This document shows, piece by piece, positions 1 through 5,904 of a stretch of DNA of 10,870 nucleotides (position 1 is the stretch's first letter; each line of letters begins with the position of its first letter). Origin of the DNA: Thermoproteota archaeon (GTDB lineage Archaea; Thermoproteota; Thermoprotei_A; Sulfolobales; Acidilobaceae); the NCBI GenBank assembly GCA_013152575.1, contig JAADGB010000072.1, positions 1 through 10,870 of the forward strand, given 5' to 3'. Under the pieces are notes generated by a model. That model did not search any database. It was given only the letters and a program-made list of their open reading frames with translations, and was not told the origin of the DNA. The position numbers and the translations under genes were made by a program.

Positions 1-1
1 C

Positions 2-1003
2 ATCCTGCGTCCAGGAGACTATGTTATAGGTAAAACCTATAGAGATGTGGCGAAGGGAGGTAAGGGTGAAAAAGAAAAGCGAGCGATAATCGTTAAGATA
101 TCAATCAAAAACGTCGAGTTCCAGCCATTCACCGGGAAACTTAGACTATTCGGCGTCATTGTGGAGGGACCCGAGGAGTATGGTGTTAAGGGTAAACACC
201 AGTCAATCCTGCTAGTTCCAGGTAAGGAAGTAGTCATCGAGAGAGAGGGTGGATGGCCGAATAAGGTAATTGAGAAGCTTAGAGAGGCTGGTCCGAGAGG
301 GAGAACCGTTATCGCTGCTGTGGATTATGATGAATATGCTATAGCAGTGTTATCCCCGCATGGTGTAAAGTTCATCGTTGATACAGGAACGAGTCTGCCG
401 GGGAAAGATGATCCCTCGAGAGAGCAGGAGGTTAGATCGCTCGTTGAGAAAATTGCCAACCTTATCGTACGTACCGCTTCTGAGTACAAGGCTCCGATAG
501 CGGTAGTTGTCGGTCCAGGTTTCCTGAAGAAACTCGTGGCCGAGAAGGTCAAGGGCATGGCTCCCAACCTGAGATTAATTGTTGACGAGTCCTCGATGGG
601 TGGTAGGGCCGGTGTGGAGGAGGCTATGCGTAGGCCGTCAATATGGTCTGTTCTTCAAGAATATGCTATCGCGGAGGCCGAGGAGGTATTAGCTCAAGCT
701 ATGAAGGAGGCAGCTCATGGTGGGGAGAGACTGGCTACGGGTGTTGATGAAGCGTTGGTTGTGTCGAGGATGGGGGCTGTTGATAGAATAGTTGTTGTAG
801 ACGAGTTGATCTATGCTCTCGACGATGATGTGAGGAGGAAGGTGTCTGAGATCCTTGATGAGGTCGAGAAGAGGGGTGGTAAGGTAGTGATTATTCCCCG
901 TGACTCTCCTATTGGCGAGAGGATCTGGATGATGGGTGGTATAGTGGCTCTTCTAAGATTCCCTGTCCCGTCTAGCGCTAGGGTATTAGACGCTGGCGAC
1001 TAG
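2..1003 (+). CDS. pelA: Pelota (aPelota/Dom34), mRNA surveillance and ribosome rescue factor; 5' end outside window
   Basis: Pelota is an eRF1 paralogue. In archaea it works with aEF1A and ABCE1 to recognise stalled ribosomes and split them, without peptide release. The reading frame is open from base 2, and the first in-window residues (LRPGDYVIGKTYRDV) match the end of the first Pelota beta-barrel strand set. The GTG at 47 is therefore internal, not the start. About 20-40 N-terminal residues are missing; 333 residues are present against a usual 340-360. The segment EFQPFTGKLRLFG is characteristic of domain 1. The central domain contains AVVVGPGFLKK, and domain 3 starts near HGGERLATGVDEAL and includes VDRIVVVDELI. 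No GGQ motif is present, as expected for Pelota rather than eRF1. The last 18 bases overlap the end of the convergent gene on the other strand. Identification is by family resemblance and is secure. Confidence 0.95.
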   Translation: MLRPGDYVIGKTYRDVAKGGKGEKEKRAIIVKISIKNVEFQPFTGKLRLFGVIVEGPEEYGVKGKHQSILLVPGKEVVIEREGGWPNKVIEKLREAGPRGRTVIAAVDYDEYAIAVLSPHGVKFIVDTGTSLPGKDDPSREQEVRSLVEKIANLIVRTASEYKAPIAVVVGPGFLKKLVAEKVKGMAPNLRLIVDESSMGGRAGVEEAMRRPSIWSVLQEYAIAEAEEVLAQAMKEAAHGGERLATGVDEALVVSRMGAVDRIVVVDELIYALDDDVRRKVSEILDEVEKRGGKVVIIPRDSPIGERIWMMGGIVALLRFPVPSSARVLDAGD

Positions 1004-1249
1004 AGTCGTTGTTTCTTTGACTAACTGGTGCTTTCTGAGCTTTGTCACGATCTCGTCGAGCTCGGCCATATTGTTGACTTCTAATCTAACAACTACATCA
1101 TAACTACCATAGGTTACCAGAGCCTCTTCTGTTACAGATGGCTTCAGAGACCTTGCATAGTGCGCTACATCATATTCTCCTCCTATCTCAGTCCTAACAA
1201 GCACGTACGCTACGATCTTCAAATCAGACACCCTTACTCCTAGAAGCAT
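986..1249 (-). CDS. Stand-alone AsnC/Lrp ligand-binding (RAM) domain protein
   Basis: The 87-residue product is only the alpha-beta ligand-binding RAM domain found at the C terminus of Lrp/AsnC regulators; there is no helix-turn-helix. The core runs from KIVAYVLVRTEIGGE through VTYGSYDVVVRLEV to the helix ELDEIVTKLRK and the last strand VKETTTLVASV. Such small proteins form dimers or octamers that bind amino acids and may modulate full-length Lrp proteins; the ligand is not predictable here. The start is uncertain. ATG at 1249 gives a nine-residue lead. TTG at 1222 gives the more typical start (M-K-I-V-A) and has GGGTG six bases before it. The TATA-like element at 1266-1273 would place transcription near 1244, which favours the inner start. 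The 3' end overlaps pelA by 18 bases. Confidence 0.85.
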   Translation of the reverse strand: MLLGVRVSDLKIVAYVLVRTEIGGEYDVAHYARSLKPSVTEEALVTYGSYDVVVRLEVNNMAELDEIVTKLRKHQLVKETTTLVASV

Positions 1250-1265
1250 CTATAACCCCAAACTC

Positions 1266-1273
1266 TAATAAAA
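1266..1273 (-). promoter_or_regulatory. TATA-like element for the RAM-domain gene
   Basis: On the minus strand the bases read TTTTATTA, inside AT-rich sequence, 17-24 bases before the ATG at 1249. With the usual archaeal spacing of about 26 bases, transcription would start near 1243-1247. That implies an almost leaderless mRNA from the ATG, or a leader of about 20 bases before the TTG at 1222. The assignment rests only on position and composition. Confidence 0.4.
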
Positions 1274-1283
1274 TCTAGTTTGG

Positions 1284-1370
1284 CCGCGATGATGGAGGCA
1301 GGGACTCTACCCCACGGCTAGCCCGTGAGCGGGCTATGGGCGTTGGCCGGCGCTACTGAGCGGTCCCTGA
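1284..1370. other. Structured intergenic element: nested inverted repeats, possible small RNA
   Basis: This GC-rich stretch lies between the RAM gene and the phosphatase and includes the last 12 codons of the latter. CAGGGAC (1299-1305) is an exact reverse complement of GTCCCTG (1363-1369). Inside it, TAGCCCG (1319-1325) and CGGGCTA (1330-1336) form a perfect 7-bp hairpin with a TGAG loop, extended by CCCA (1311-1314) with TGGG (1337-1340) across a CGGC bulge. CGCT (1351-1354) with AGCG (1359-1362) can form a third short hairpin, giving a three-way junction. Alternatively, on the plus strand, ATGATGG (1289-1295) resembles a C box and CTGA (1356-1359) a D box, flanked by CCGC (1284-1287) and GCGG (1360-1363), the frame of a C/D box guide RNA. 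At 80 bases it is long for an archaeal C/D RNA, and clear C' and D' boxes are not seen. It could also simply be the 3' end structure of the phosphatase mRNA. Confidence 0.4.
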
Positions 1371-2161
1371 CTTATCTCTCTGATAACCTCTAATGGAACA
1401 TCCCTTGCAAATACAGCTATCGTATCCACCCTCTCAATAGTTCTCAAACCTATTCTCGGCGTCTCTCCCCGCTTACCGAGGTATGTACCTCCCATCGCCT
1501 TGACTATACCCAAGCCCGCCGCTATGTCGATGTTTCGAAGTTTAGGCCGTAGATCAATGAAGGCTTTCCCTCTTCCTATCCCGACATAGGCTACTTCTAG
1601 TGCTGCGCTTCCAAGACTTCTTACCTTGAAACCACCTCCTAGGATCATTATGATGTCGGAGAGTAGTCGTGCGGCCTCGGGATGCTCAACGTAAACGTAT
1701 ACGAAGTTCTCACTCTCCGTAGGGGGTTCTATCCTGGTCCCTCCAAGGTAGCAGGCGTTGTTTGCAAATGATATTGGTTCACCGTAGAAGACTGGAGCAA
1801 CAGCTCCTGCTATTACTTCTCTGATATCGATTGCGTTACCGGGCGCTATAGCTATTGACACGGAGCTCCATGGTATGCAGTTCGCGTAGTTACGGCTGCC
1901 GTCGAGAGGATCCACTAGAACCACTAGATCGTTGCCAGTCTCGATTACGCCTGACTCCTCCGTAAGTATCCTTCCCCTGATACCCTCGGATCTCAAAGCG
2001 TCTAGGATGTAGGACTCGCTTTCAATATCGGCTCTGAAGGTTTCTTTACCCACCTTACGTGTGGCACTTGATGTGCATGACATGTCCCTCAATAATCCTG
2101 CCGCCTCGCTGGCTATCTTAAGAGAAACTCTCCTTAGATCCTCAACAGCGTACTCCATCAT
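1334..2161 (-). CDS. Inositol monophosphatase family protein (possible FBPase/IMPase)
   Basis: This is a member of the Mg2+-dependent phosphatase superfamily that hydrolyses inositol monophosphates. Several archaeal members also hydrolyse fructose 1,6-bisphosphate. The metal-site signatures are present: Glu69 in TEES, Asp84 and Asp87 with Ser89 in DPLDGS, and Asp212 in NIDIAAG. An upstream acidic motif DIESE begins at Asp45, and the conserved RSLGSAALEVAYV segment begins at residue 181. The length of 275 is near the family norm (250-275); the last ten residues (GPLSSAGQRP) look like a non-conserved tail and overlap the structured element. ATG at 2161 is followed by a second in-frame ATG at 2158. 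The upstream B3/B4 gene ends 21 bases before the start, so the two are probably co-transcribed. Substrate (inositol phosphate, fructose bisphosphate or PAP) cannot be told from sequence alone. Confidence 0.9.
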   Translation of the reverse strand: MMEYAVEDLRRVSLKIASEAAGLLRDMSCTSSATRKVGKETFRADIESESYILDALRSEGIRGRILTEESGVIETGNDLVVLVDPLDGSRNYANCIPWSSVSIAIAPGNAIDIREVIAGAVAPVFYGEPISFANNACYLGGTRIEPPTESENFVYVYVEHPEAARLLSDIIMILGGGFKVRSLGSAALEVAYVGIGRGKAFIDLRPKLRNIDIAAGLGIVKAMGGTYLGKRGETPRIGLRTIERVDTIAVFARDVPLEVIREISQGPLSSAGQRP

Positions 2162-2182
2162 TCTACCCTCTGCTCTTTTACG

Positions 2183-2881
2183 CTAGGCTAGTTCAACCGT
2201 GGTATATTCAACGTTTAATCCATCTATTAGTAGTAACCTGACTAGTTCGTCTAGGGCTTGTATCAGCCTCTCATCATCTATTCCGGCCACTCCGGCCGAA
2301 ATCGCTAGCACGTTTCTTGTACTGGAAGTTATCGCTGTCTTGATTGAATCCCTATGAGGATATACATGCACGATATAGCCAGATGAATCCATGAGCACCG
2401 GGGTCCCAGGCTTAAGCCTTCGAGGCCCTCCACCTATTGGCTCGAATATGCATTCGTCCTTGCATAGTGTTAAGGTTAGCGGGGGACTCAACATATCCAG
2501 ATCGTATAGACCGATTGGTACAAGATGTATTAGGCTTGAGGCGTTACCAGCGTCAACAACGTTGTTTATCGTAGGGAGGGAGTTTCCCCTTAGAACTCTC
2601 CTAGCTAATGCCTCGCTACTCGGTCTTATCTTTGTAGGGTCTATGCCTAACCTCCACATAGCCTTCCTATACGCTTGAACTATAGGATCGTTCCTAAGTT
2701 CTTCGAGGCTATTGTATCTCCTTCGGAATTCTTCCACGAGCTTTGCTATTTCGTTGAGTAGTCTTTCAGAGGAAGGTGAAACGTGCACCCCTTTTATGAC
2801 CCGGTAACCTAGTCTTATGCCATAACTCTTTAACTGATTGTCAATTGTAACAGCCAACCCGTTCAGCCCATGGATTCTCAT
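2183..2881 (-). CDS. Stand-alone B3/B4 domain protein (PheRS beta-like)
   Basis: The 232-residue product matches the B3/B4 family (COG3382), free-standing relatives of the tRNA-editing B3/B4 module of bacterial and archaeal phenylalanyl-tRNA synthetase beta chains. Characteristic segments are VQAYRKAMWRLGIDPTKIRPSSEALARRVL (residues 68-97, given here as two joined blocks: VQAYRKAMWRLGI and DPTKIRPSSEALARRVL), LPTINNVVDAGNASSL (from 102) and HLVPIGLYDLD (from 119). The C-terminal part carries the second lobe, with GGGPRRLKPGTPVL and a strand-rich region to about residue 200. No synthetase catalytic domain is attached. A role in clearing mischarged tRNA or binding free amino acids is plausible from the family but unproven. 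The ATG at 2881 lies about 20 bases downstream of a TATA-like sequence, suggesting leaderless translation. It heads a probable two-gene unit with the phosphatase. Confidence 0.88.
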   Translation of the reverse strand: MRIHGLNGLAVTIDNQLKSYGIRLGYRVIKGVHVSPSSERLLNEIAKLVEEFRRRYNSLEELRNDPIVQAYRKAMWRLGIDPTKIRPSSEALARRVLRGNSLPTINNVVDAGNASSLIHLVPIGLYDLDMLSPPLTLTLCKDECIFEPIGGGPRRLKPGTPVLMDSSGYIVHVYPHRDSIKTAITSSTRNVLAISAGVAGIDDERLIQALDELVRLLLIDGLNVEYTTVELA

Positions 2882-2948
2882 AGAATGTAGGGACTTAAAC
2901 TCATATACGCTCTGGTTGTCTGGGCCATAATGCGGAGTAGAGTTCGGT
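2882..2948. promoter_or_regulatory. Divergent promoter region between the B3/B4 and MIP18-like genes
   Basis: The 67-base gap separates two divergent genes. On the minus strand GTATATGA (2901-2908) lies 20-27 bases before the ATG at 2881, good spacing for a leaderless B3/B4 transcript. On the plus strand only a weak CCATAATG (2925-2932) is seen, 17-24 bases before GTG 2949 or 26-33 bases before the next in-frame GTG at 2958. The latter spacing is better and mildly favours the shorter protein. Confidence 0.45.
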
Positions 2949-3335
2949 GTGTTTACCGTGGGTCTAATAGGCTGGTTTACACGGAAAAAGCAGCGGGAGG
3001 GCGAGGGCGGAAGGATACAGATCTATAGTCCGTTTATGGAGAAGAGAATCAATGATGCTATGAATGCATTGTCCAGGGTCATTGTTCCAGGCTATGATGT
3101 CGACATAGTCTCTAGCGGGGTAGTTACGAAGATCAGAGTCAGCTTTGACGGGAGTAGAATAGTGGTTTACCTCGATTATACCGGCTCCAATCCCGGGTGT
3201 AGTTTCTGTAGGTTCCTAAACGACAGGATATGGAAGAAGATTCTTGATGATGCAAAGACACAGCTCGAAAAGGTTGGTTTCAGAGAGAGCATATTTCTTG
3301 ATTCAGTTACGGGATCGCCTATTGTAACGACCTGA
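2949..3335 (+). CDS. MIP18/DUF59-like iron-sulfur assembly family protein, divergent
   Basis: The 128-residue protein has the layout of the DUF59/MIP18 (SufT, PaaD-like) fold. A first helix (INDAMNALSRVI, residues 34-45) is followed by VPGYDVDIVSSGVVTKIRV, resembling the family's D-P-E-I..IV.LG.VY segment. Next come a strand (RIVVYLDYTGS), the NPGC motif with Cys84, and a closing helix. The reactive cysteine of the family normally sits in T-x-PGCP; here the motif is PGCSFC, giving a CxxC (Cys84, Cys87). Family members help deliver Fe-S clusters to target proteins. The basic 20-residue lead (FTRKKQREGEGG) is unusual. The start is GTG at 2949 or GTG at 2958; no strong Shine-Dalgarno sequence decides. 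It is followed 41 bases later by the signal peptidase gene, which has its own TATA-like sequence. The fold assignment is by pattern only. Confidence 0.65.
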   Translation: MFTVGLIGWFTRKKQREGEGGRIQIYSPFMEKRINDAMNALSRVIVPGYDVDIVSSGVVTKIRVSFDGSRIVVYLDYTGSNPGCSFCRFLNDRIWKKILDDAKTQLEKVGFRESIFLDSVTGSPIVTT

Positions 3336-3352
3336 GCGTTCTGCTGGCCTAG

Positions 3353-3362
3353 TATTAATTAA
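3353..3362 (+). promoter_or_regulatory. TATA-like element for signal peptidase
   Basis: The bases TATTAATTAA lie 15-24 bases before the ATG at 3377. The sequence is the only strongly AT-rich run in the gap and would give an essentially leaderless transcript, although the spacing is a few bases shorter than ideal. Confidence 0.4.
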
Positions 3363-3376
3363 CTAACCGTCCAGTA

Positions 3377-3862
3377 ATGTATCGATGGGAAACTGTGTTG
3401 GGCGAGAACGCGATCAACGGGCAGAGGTTATCGTACAGTAAGATAGCTGGAATATTGATAGTGGCACTCTTATTCATACTCATAGTCGCCTCGGGAGTCA
3501 GGAGCATGGCTATTGTTGAAGGACAGAGTATGGAGCCACTATTCCATACCGGAGACGTGGTATTCCTGAAAAAGAAGAGTCCCGGCGAGATAAAGGTAGG
3601 TGATATAGTCGTTTACGAGGCGAAACCAGGAAAGTACATCATACACCGGGTAATATCAATTTACCAGGCTGCGGGAACAACCTGTTACGTTGTGAAAGGC
3701 GACAATAATCCAATCCCAGATCCAGGACTTCCTCCATGTCCCTACAAGAATGGCGTTAGAGGAATACCTTATGAAGCGATATCGGGCGTTGTGCTCGCCC
3801 CTGACGGTATAGCGATTAAGATCCCGTATCTCGGCGGGCTAACACTACTCTTCCGAGGATAA
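3377..3862 (+). CDS. Signal peptidase I, archaeal/ER (Sec11) type
   Basis: This membrane-bound endopeptidase (family S26B) removes signal peptides from Sec-exported proteins outside the cytoplasmic membrane. An N-terminal membrane segment covers about residues 23-42 (KIAGILIVALLFILIVASGV). The nucleophile is Ser51 in VEGQSMEPLFHTGD. The second box has His90 in YIIHRV, where bacterial enzymes have lysine, and Asp109 lies in VKGDNN, so the Ser-His-Asp arrangement of the archaeal/eukaryotic type is complete. The insertion TTCYVVKGDNNPIPDPGLPPCPYKNG has two cysteines (103 and 121) that might pair. No second membrane helix is clear; the C terminus (IPYLGGLTLLF) is short and hydrophobic. The length of 161 fits small archaeal enzymes. 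The last 18 bases overlap the end of the topoisomerase gene on the opposite strand. Confidence 0.93.
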   Translation: MYRWETVLGENAINGQRLSYSKIAGILIVALLFILIVASGVRSMAIVEGQSMEPLFHTGDVVFLKKKSPGEIKVGDIVVYEAKPGKYIIHRVISIYQAAGTTCYVVKGDNNPIPDPGLPPCPYKNGVRGIPYEAISGVVLAPDGIAIKIPYLGGLTLLFRG

Positions 3863-5401
3863 AAGTTGAAGGTGTTTTGCTACTTCAATAACCCATAGGC
3901 CGGCCTCGCCTCTTCGAGACGCTATTAATCTTAGTGCCTCTCCTTCACTTACGTTCATTTTCTCCACAACAATAGGTATCGTGTTCGTTAACCTCTCGTA
4001 GGCTTCCTTGTGATACTTACACATGGTAAATGGTCTATGGGCAACTGCTTCCCGACCGCAAATAGCACACTTCACTTGGGGCTCAAGGGCGCCAAGGGCT
4101 ATTGCTAACTTGTTACCGACGTGGTCGAGTCTTTCCTTATACTTTCTTATTAATGCGTCGAGTTCGCGTATGGTTTCGTCAATCACTCTCTTCCGAGTCG
4201 TCTTCCCAGTTCTTATCGCGTCGATGTATTCCTCGAATCTCCTAGTTAATTCTACCTTTGCAAGATCCGGGAAGAGTTCCTCGATGACCTCAGAAACATA
4301 CATCCCGAGATCTGTGACTATGGTCTTCCCTCCTCTAGACTCTAGATAGCCTCTCTTGTATAGGATCTCGATTATCCGGGCCCTTGTGGCCTCGGTACCT
4401 ATTTGTTGCGACTCCATCCATTTCAGTAGACTAGTCTTGGATAATTGTGGCTTCTTTGAGACCCATTTCGTAGAGTATCCAACTTTGACTATCTTGACTT
4501 TCTCGTGCTGGGTAAGCTTTGGGATGTAGACTTCTTTCGGCCTCAGGTATGGATAGTACTTCCACCATCCATCATCGACTACCCTGATACCCTTCGCCGC
4601 ATACATTCTGCCGTGACGGTCCGTTAACTTTACGCTGACCCGTTCTATTTGAGCTGGCTTTGAGAATGCTGCAAGAAATCTTCTAACTATGAGATCATAG
4701 ATCTTGGCGTGATCTGGATCTAGGTTTCTAGGCTTAACGCCTGTAGGGTGTATGGCTGGATGGGCGGGATCATCTTTTCTGCCTTGTACTGGTCTGAGTA
4801 CGCCTCTTGTTTCGACTTCCAATTGTTGGACTAGTTTAGAGTATGTGGGTATGCTTGCGAGTGATTTTATTATTGAAGCGTAGTTTATCGTGGGAGGTAG
4901 TTTTTGGCTATTTGTCCTTGGATAGCTGATTAACGCTTCGAGGTATAGGTCCTCGGCCAGTTTCTGTGTTTTCATTGGCGAGAACCTATAGAGCCTGGCG
5001 GCTTCTGATTGTAGATCGCCTAGATTGAAAGCTGGCGGAGGCCTTATCGTGTTTGATTTCCACGTGATGTTTTCTACTCTGAGCCAGGGGGTTTCCCTTA
5101 GCTGCTTCGTGATCTGTATCGCCTCTTTCCTTGTGTTTGGGGCCCAGCCGTCGGGATAAGCGTTGAATTCCATAGTGTCCTTCCTCAAGGTGACTGTGAT
5201 ATTAAAACTTGGTATGGGCACGGCTAATTTTATCTCACGCCATCTTCTGACGGCTTCAACAAGGGTAGGACTTTGCACTCTTCCAGCGCTGAGGATCGTT
5301 CGTTTTCCAGTTATCTTTCTAACAGCGTCCATTAGTGCTCGAGACACGTTAATGCCCCAGAGCCAGTCCATTTCGTGCCTTGTCTTACCCGCATCCACCA
5401 T
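3845..5401 (-). CDS. topA: Topoisomerase I (type IA), C-terminal part with catalytic tyrosine; frame-shifted from N-terminal part
   Basis: This frame encodes the body of an archaeal topoisomerase IA, which nicks one DNA strand through a tyrosyl phosphodiester and relaxes negative supercoils. It opens with VDAGKTRHEMDWLWGINVSRAL, a family block that normally continues directly from the Toprim domain. It continues with SAGRVQSPTL (residues 38-47), FNLGDLQSEA (125-134), the catalytic Tyr160 in ISYPRTNS, HPTGVKP and GTEATRARI (335-343). The C terminus has one zinc-binding motif (Cys445, Cys448, Cys461, His464). It lacks the Toprim domain, which is encoded in another frame at 5332-5895. The ATG at 5401 is not preceded by a Shine-Dalgarno sequence, so independent translation is doubtful. 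Corrected, the whole protein would be about 683 residues, normal for the family. Confidence 0.92.
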   Translation of the reverse strand: MVDAGKTRHEMDWLWGINVSRALMDAVRKITGKRTILSAGRVQSPTLVEAVRRWREIKLAVPIPSFNITVTLRKDTMEFNAYPDGWAPNTRKEAIQITKQLRETPWLRVENITWKSNTIRPPPAFNLGDLQSEAARLYRFSPMKTQKLAEDLYLEALISYPRTNSQKLPPTINYASIIKSLASIPTYSKLVQQLEVETRGVLRPVQGRKDDPAHPAIHPTGVKPRNLDPDHAKIYDLIVRRFLAAFSKPAQIERVSVKLTDRHGRMYAAKGIRVVDDGWWKYYPYLRPKEVYIPKLTQHEKVKIVKVGYSTKWVSKKPQLSKTSLLKWMESQQIGTEATRARIIEILYKRGYLESRGGKTIVTDLGMYVSEVIEELFPDLAKVELTRRFEEYIDAIRTGKTTRKRVIDETIRELDALIRKYKERLDHVGNKLAIALGALEPQVKCAICGREAVAHRPFTMCKYHKEAYERLTNTIPIVVEKMNVSEGEALRLIASRRGEAGLWVIEVAKHLQLLSSEE

Positions 5402-5895
5402 TTGTCTAGCCGTCTAAGGTTTGAGAAGGACTGCCTTAACTCGGAGGGGCTCAGGCTCGAGAACACCATTCTATAGGCTCTCTTTACGTTGCCAAGGAAT
5501 TCTATTATCATGTAACCTATTACGCTGCCTTCAATGTCATAGTCACAAGCGTTAATGTATTTGGAGGCGTTAGGTAGAAGTCGTGATAACACGTAGTAGA
5601 ACTTCTTGAGGTAGCTGGCGTTCCGGTCATACTCCCATGTTGGTCTCCAGACGTAGTCGTAGACGGGGAATCCTCTTTTGCTAGTGTGGATTCCAAACAG
5701 GTGTCCTGCGGTTGATGCAACGACTATTCTCTCCCCGTTTCTGTATAGGATCCAGTAGGGGATGTTGTACATTCTGCACTTGACAGGTCTGCCTAGCGCC
5801 CTCGCGATTTTCTCGGCGGCCTTCGGCTTCTCTGCTATTATTATCGTGTATCCATAGCCTAGGTAGCAGCTTCTCGAGCCTGATCGCCTGTACAT
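5332..5895 (-). CDS. topA: Topoisomerase I (type IA), N-terminal Toprim part
   Basis: The 187-residue product contains the Toprim domain that binds Mg2+ in type IA topoisomerases. Glu22 lies in IIIAEKPKAAEKIA, STAGHLFG starts at 61, and the acidic triad D118, D120, E122 sits in NACDYDIEG, followed by the conserved GYMIIEFLG and YRMVFSSLSPSELRQSF. Residues up to Lys165 follow the family; the last 22 (WWMRVRQG... to CLEH) are the out-of-frame tail beyond the junction at 5401. The ATG at 5895 lies 9 bases after the peptidase gene, with GAGGG a few bases upstream as a possible ribosome binding site, so it is translated as part of the rpo6 operon. A lead of about 15 residues precedes the first strand, slightly longer than usual. 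Alone it has metal-binding residues but no catalytic tyrosine. Confidence 0.92.
   Translation of the reverse strand: MYRRSGSRSCYLGYGYTIIIAEKPKAAEKIARALGRPVKCRMYNIPYWILYRNGERIVVASTAGHLFGIHTSKRGFPVYDYVWRPTWEYDRNASYLKKFYYVLSRLLPNASKYINACDYDIEGSVIGYMIIEFLGNVKRAYRMVFSSLSPSELRQSFSNLRRLDKWWMRVRQGTKWTGSGALTCLEH
5399..5403 (-). other. topA: Frameshift junction in topA
   Basis: On the minus strand the Toprim frame reads CTA GAC AAA TGG TGG, while the downstream frame reads ATG GTG GAT GCG starting at the last A of AAA (5401). Joining L-D-K to M-V-D-A-G-K-T-R-H-E restores the family sequence, equal to a -1 shift or one lost base in the short A run. The Toprim frame runs on for 22 further codons that do not resemble the family and ends at 5332. 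No canonical slippery heptamer (such as A-AAA-AAT) is present. The options are a sequencing error, a true mutation, a two-subunit enzyme or recoding. Confidence 0.85.
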
Positions 5896-5904
5896 TGGGG
5901 TCCC

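Noticed and set aside
47..100. GTG 47 as the Pelota start
   Set aside because: The upstream codons to the window edge are open and match Pelota, so 47 is internal.
1299..1336. A bacterial-type intrinsic terminator
   Set aside because: No T run follows the hairpin directly; the nearest TTTT on the minus strand is more than 20 bases further on, in the next promoter.
1299..1369. A tRNA, suggested by a 7-bp closing stem and a 71-base length
   Set aside because: There is no T-loop (GGTTCGAATCC-like) and no proper D arm or anticodon arm on either strand.
1299..1370. An H/ACA guide RNA
   Set aside because: No ACA or ANA follows the lower stem at the required distance, and the internal loop is too asymmetric (about 22 bases on one side).
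2391..2678. Plus-strand open frame of 95 codons
   Set aside because: It lies wholly antisense to the well-supported B3/B4 gene and shows no protein-like pattern.
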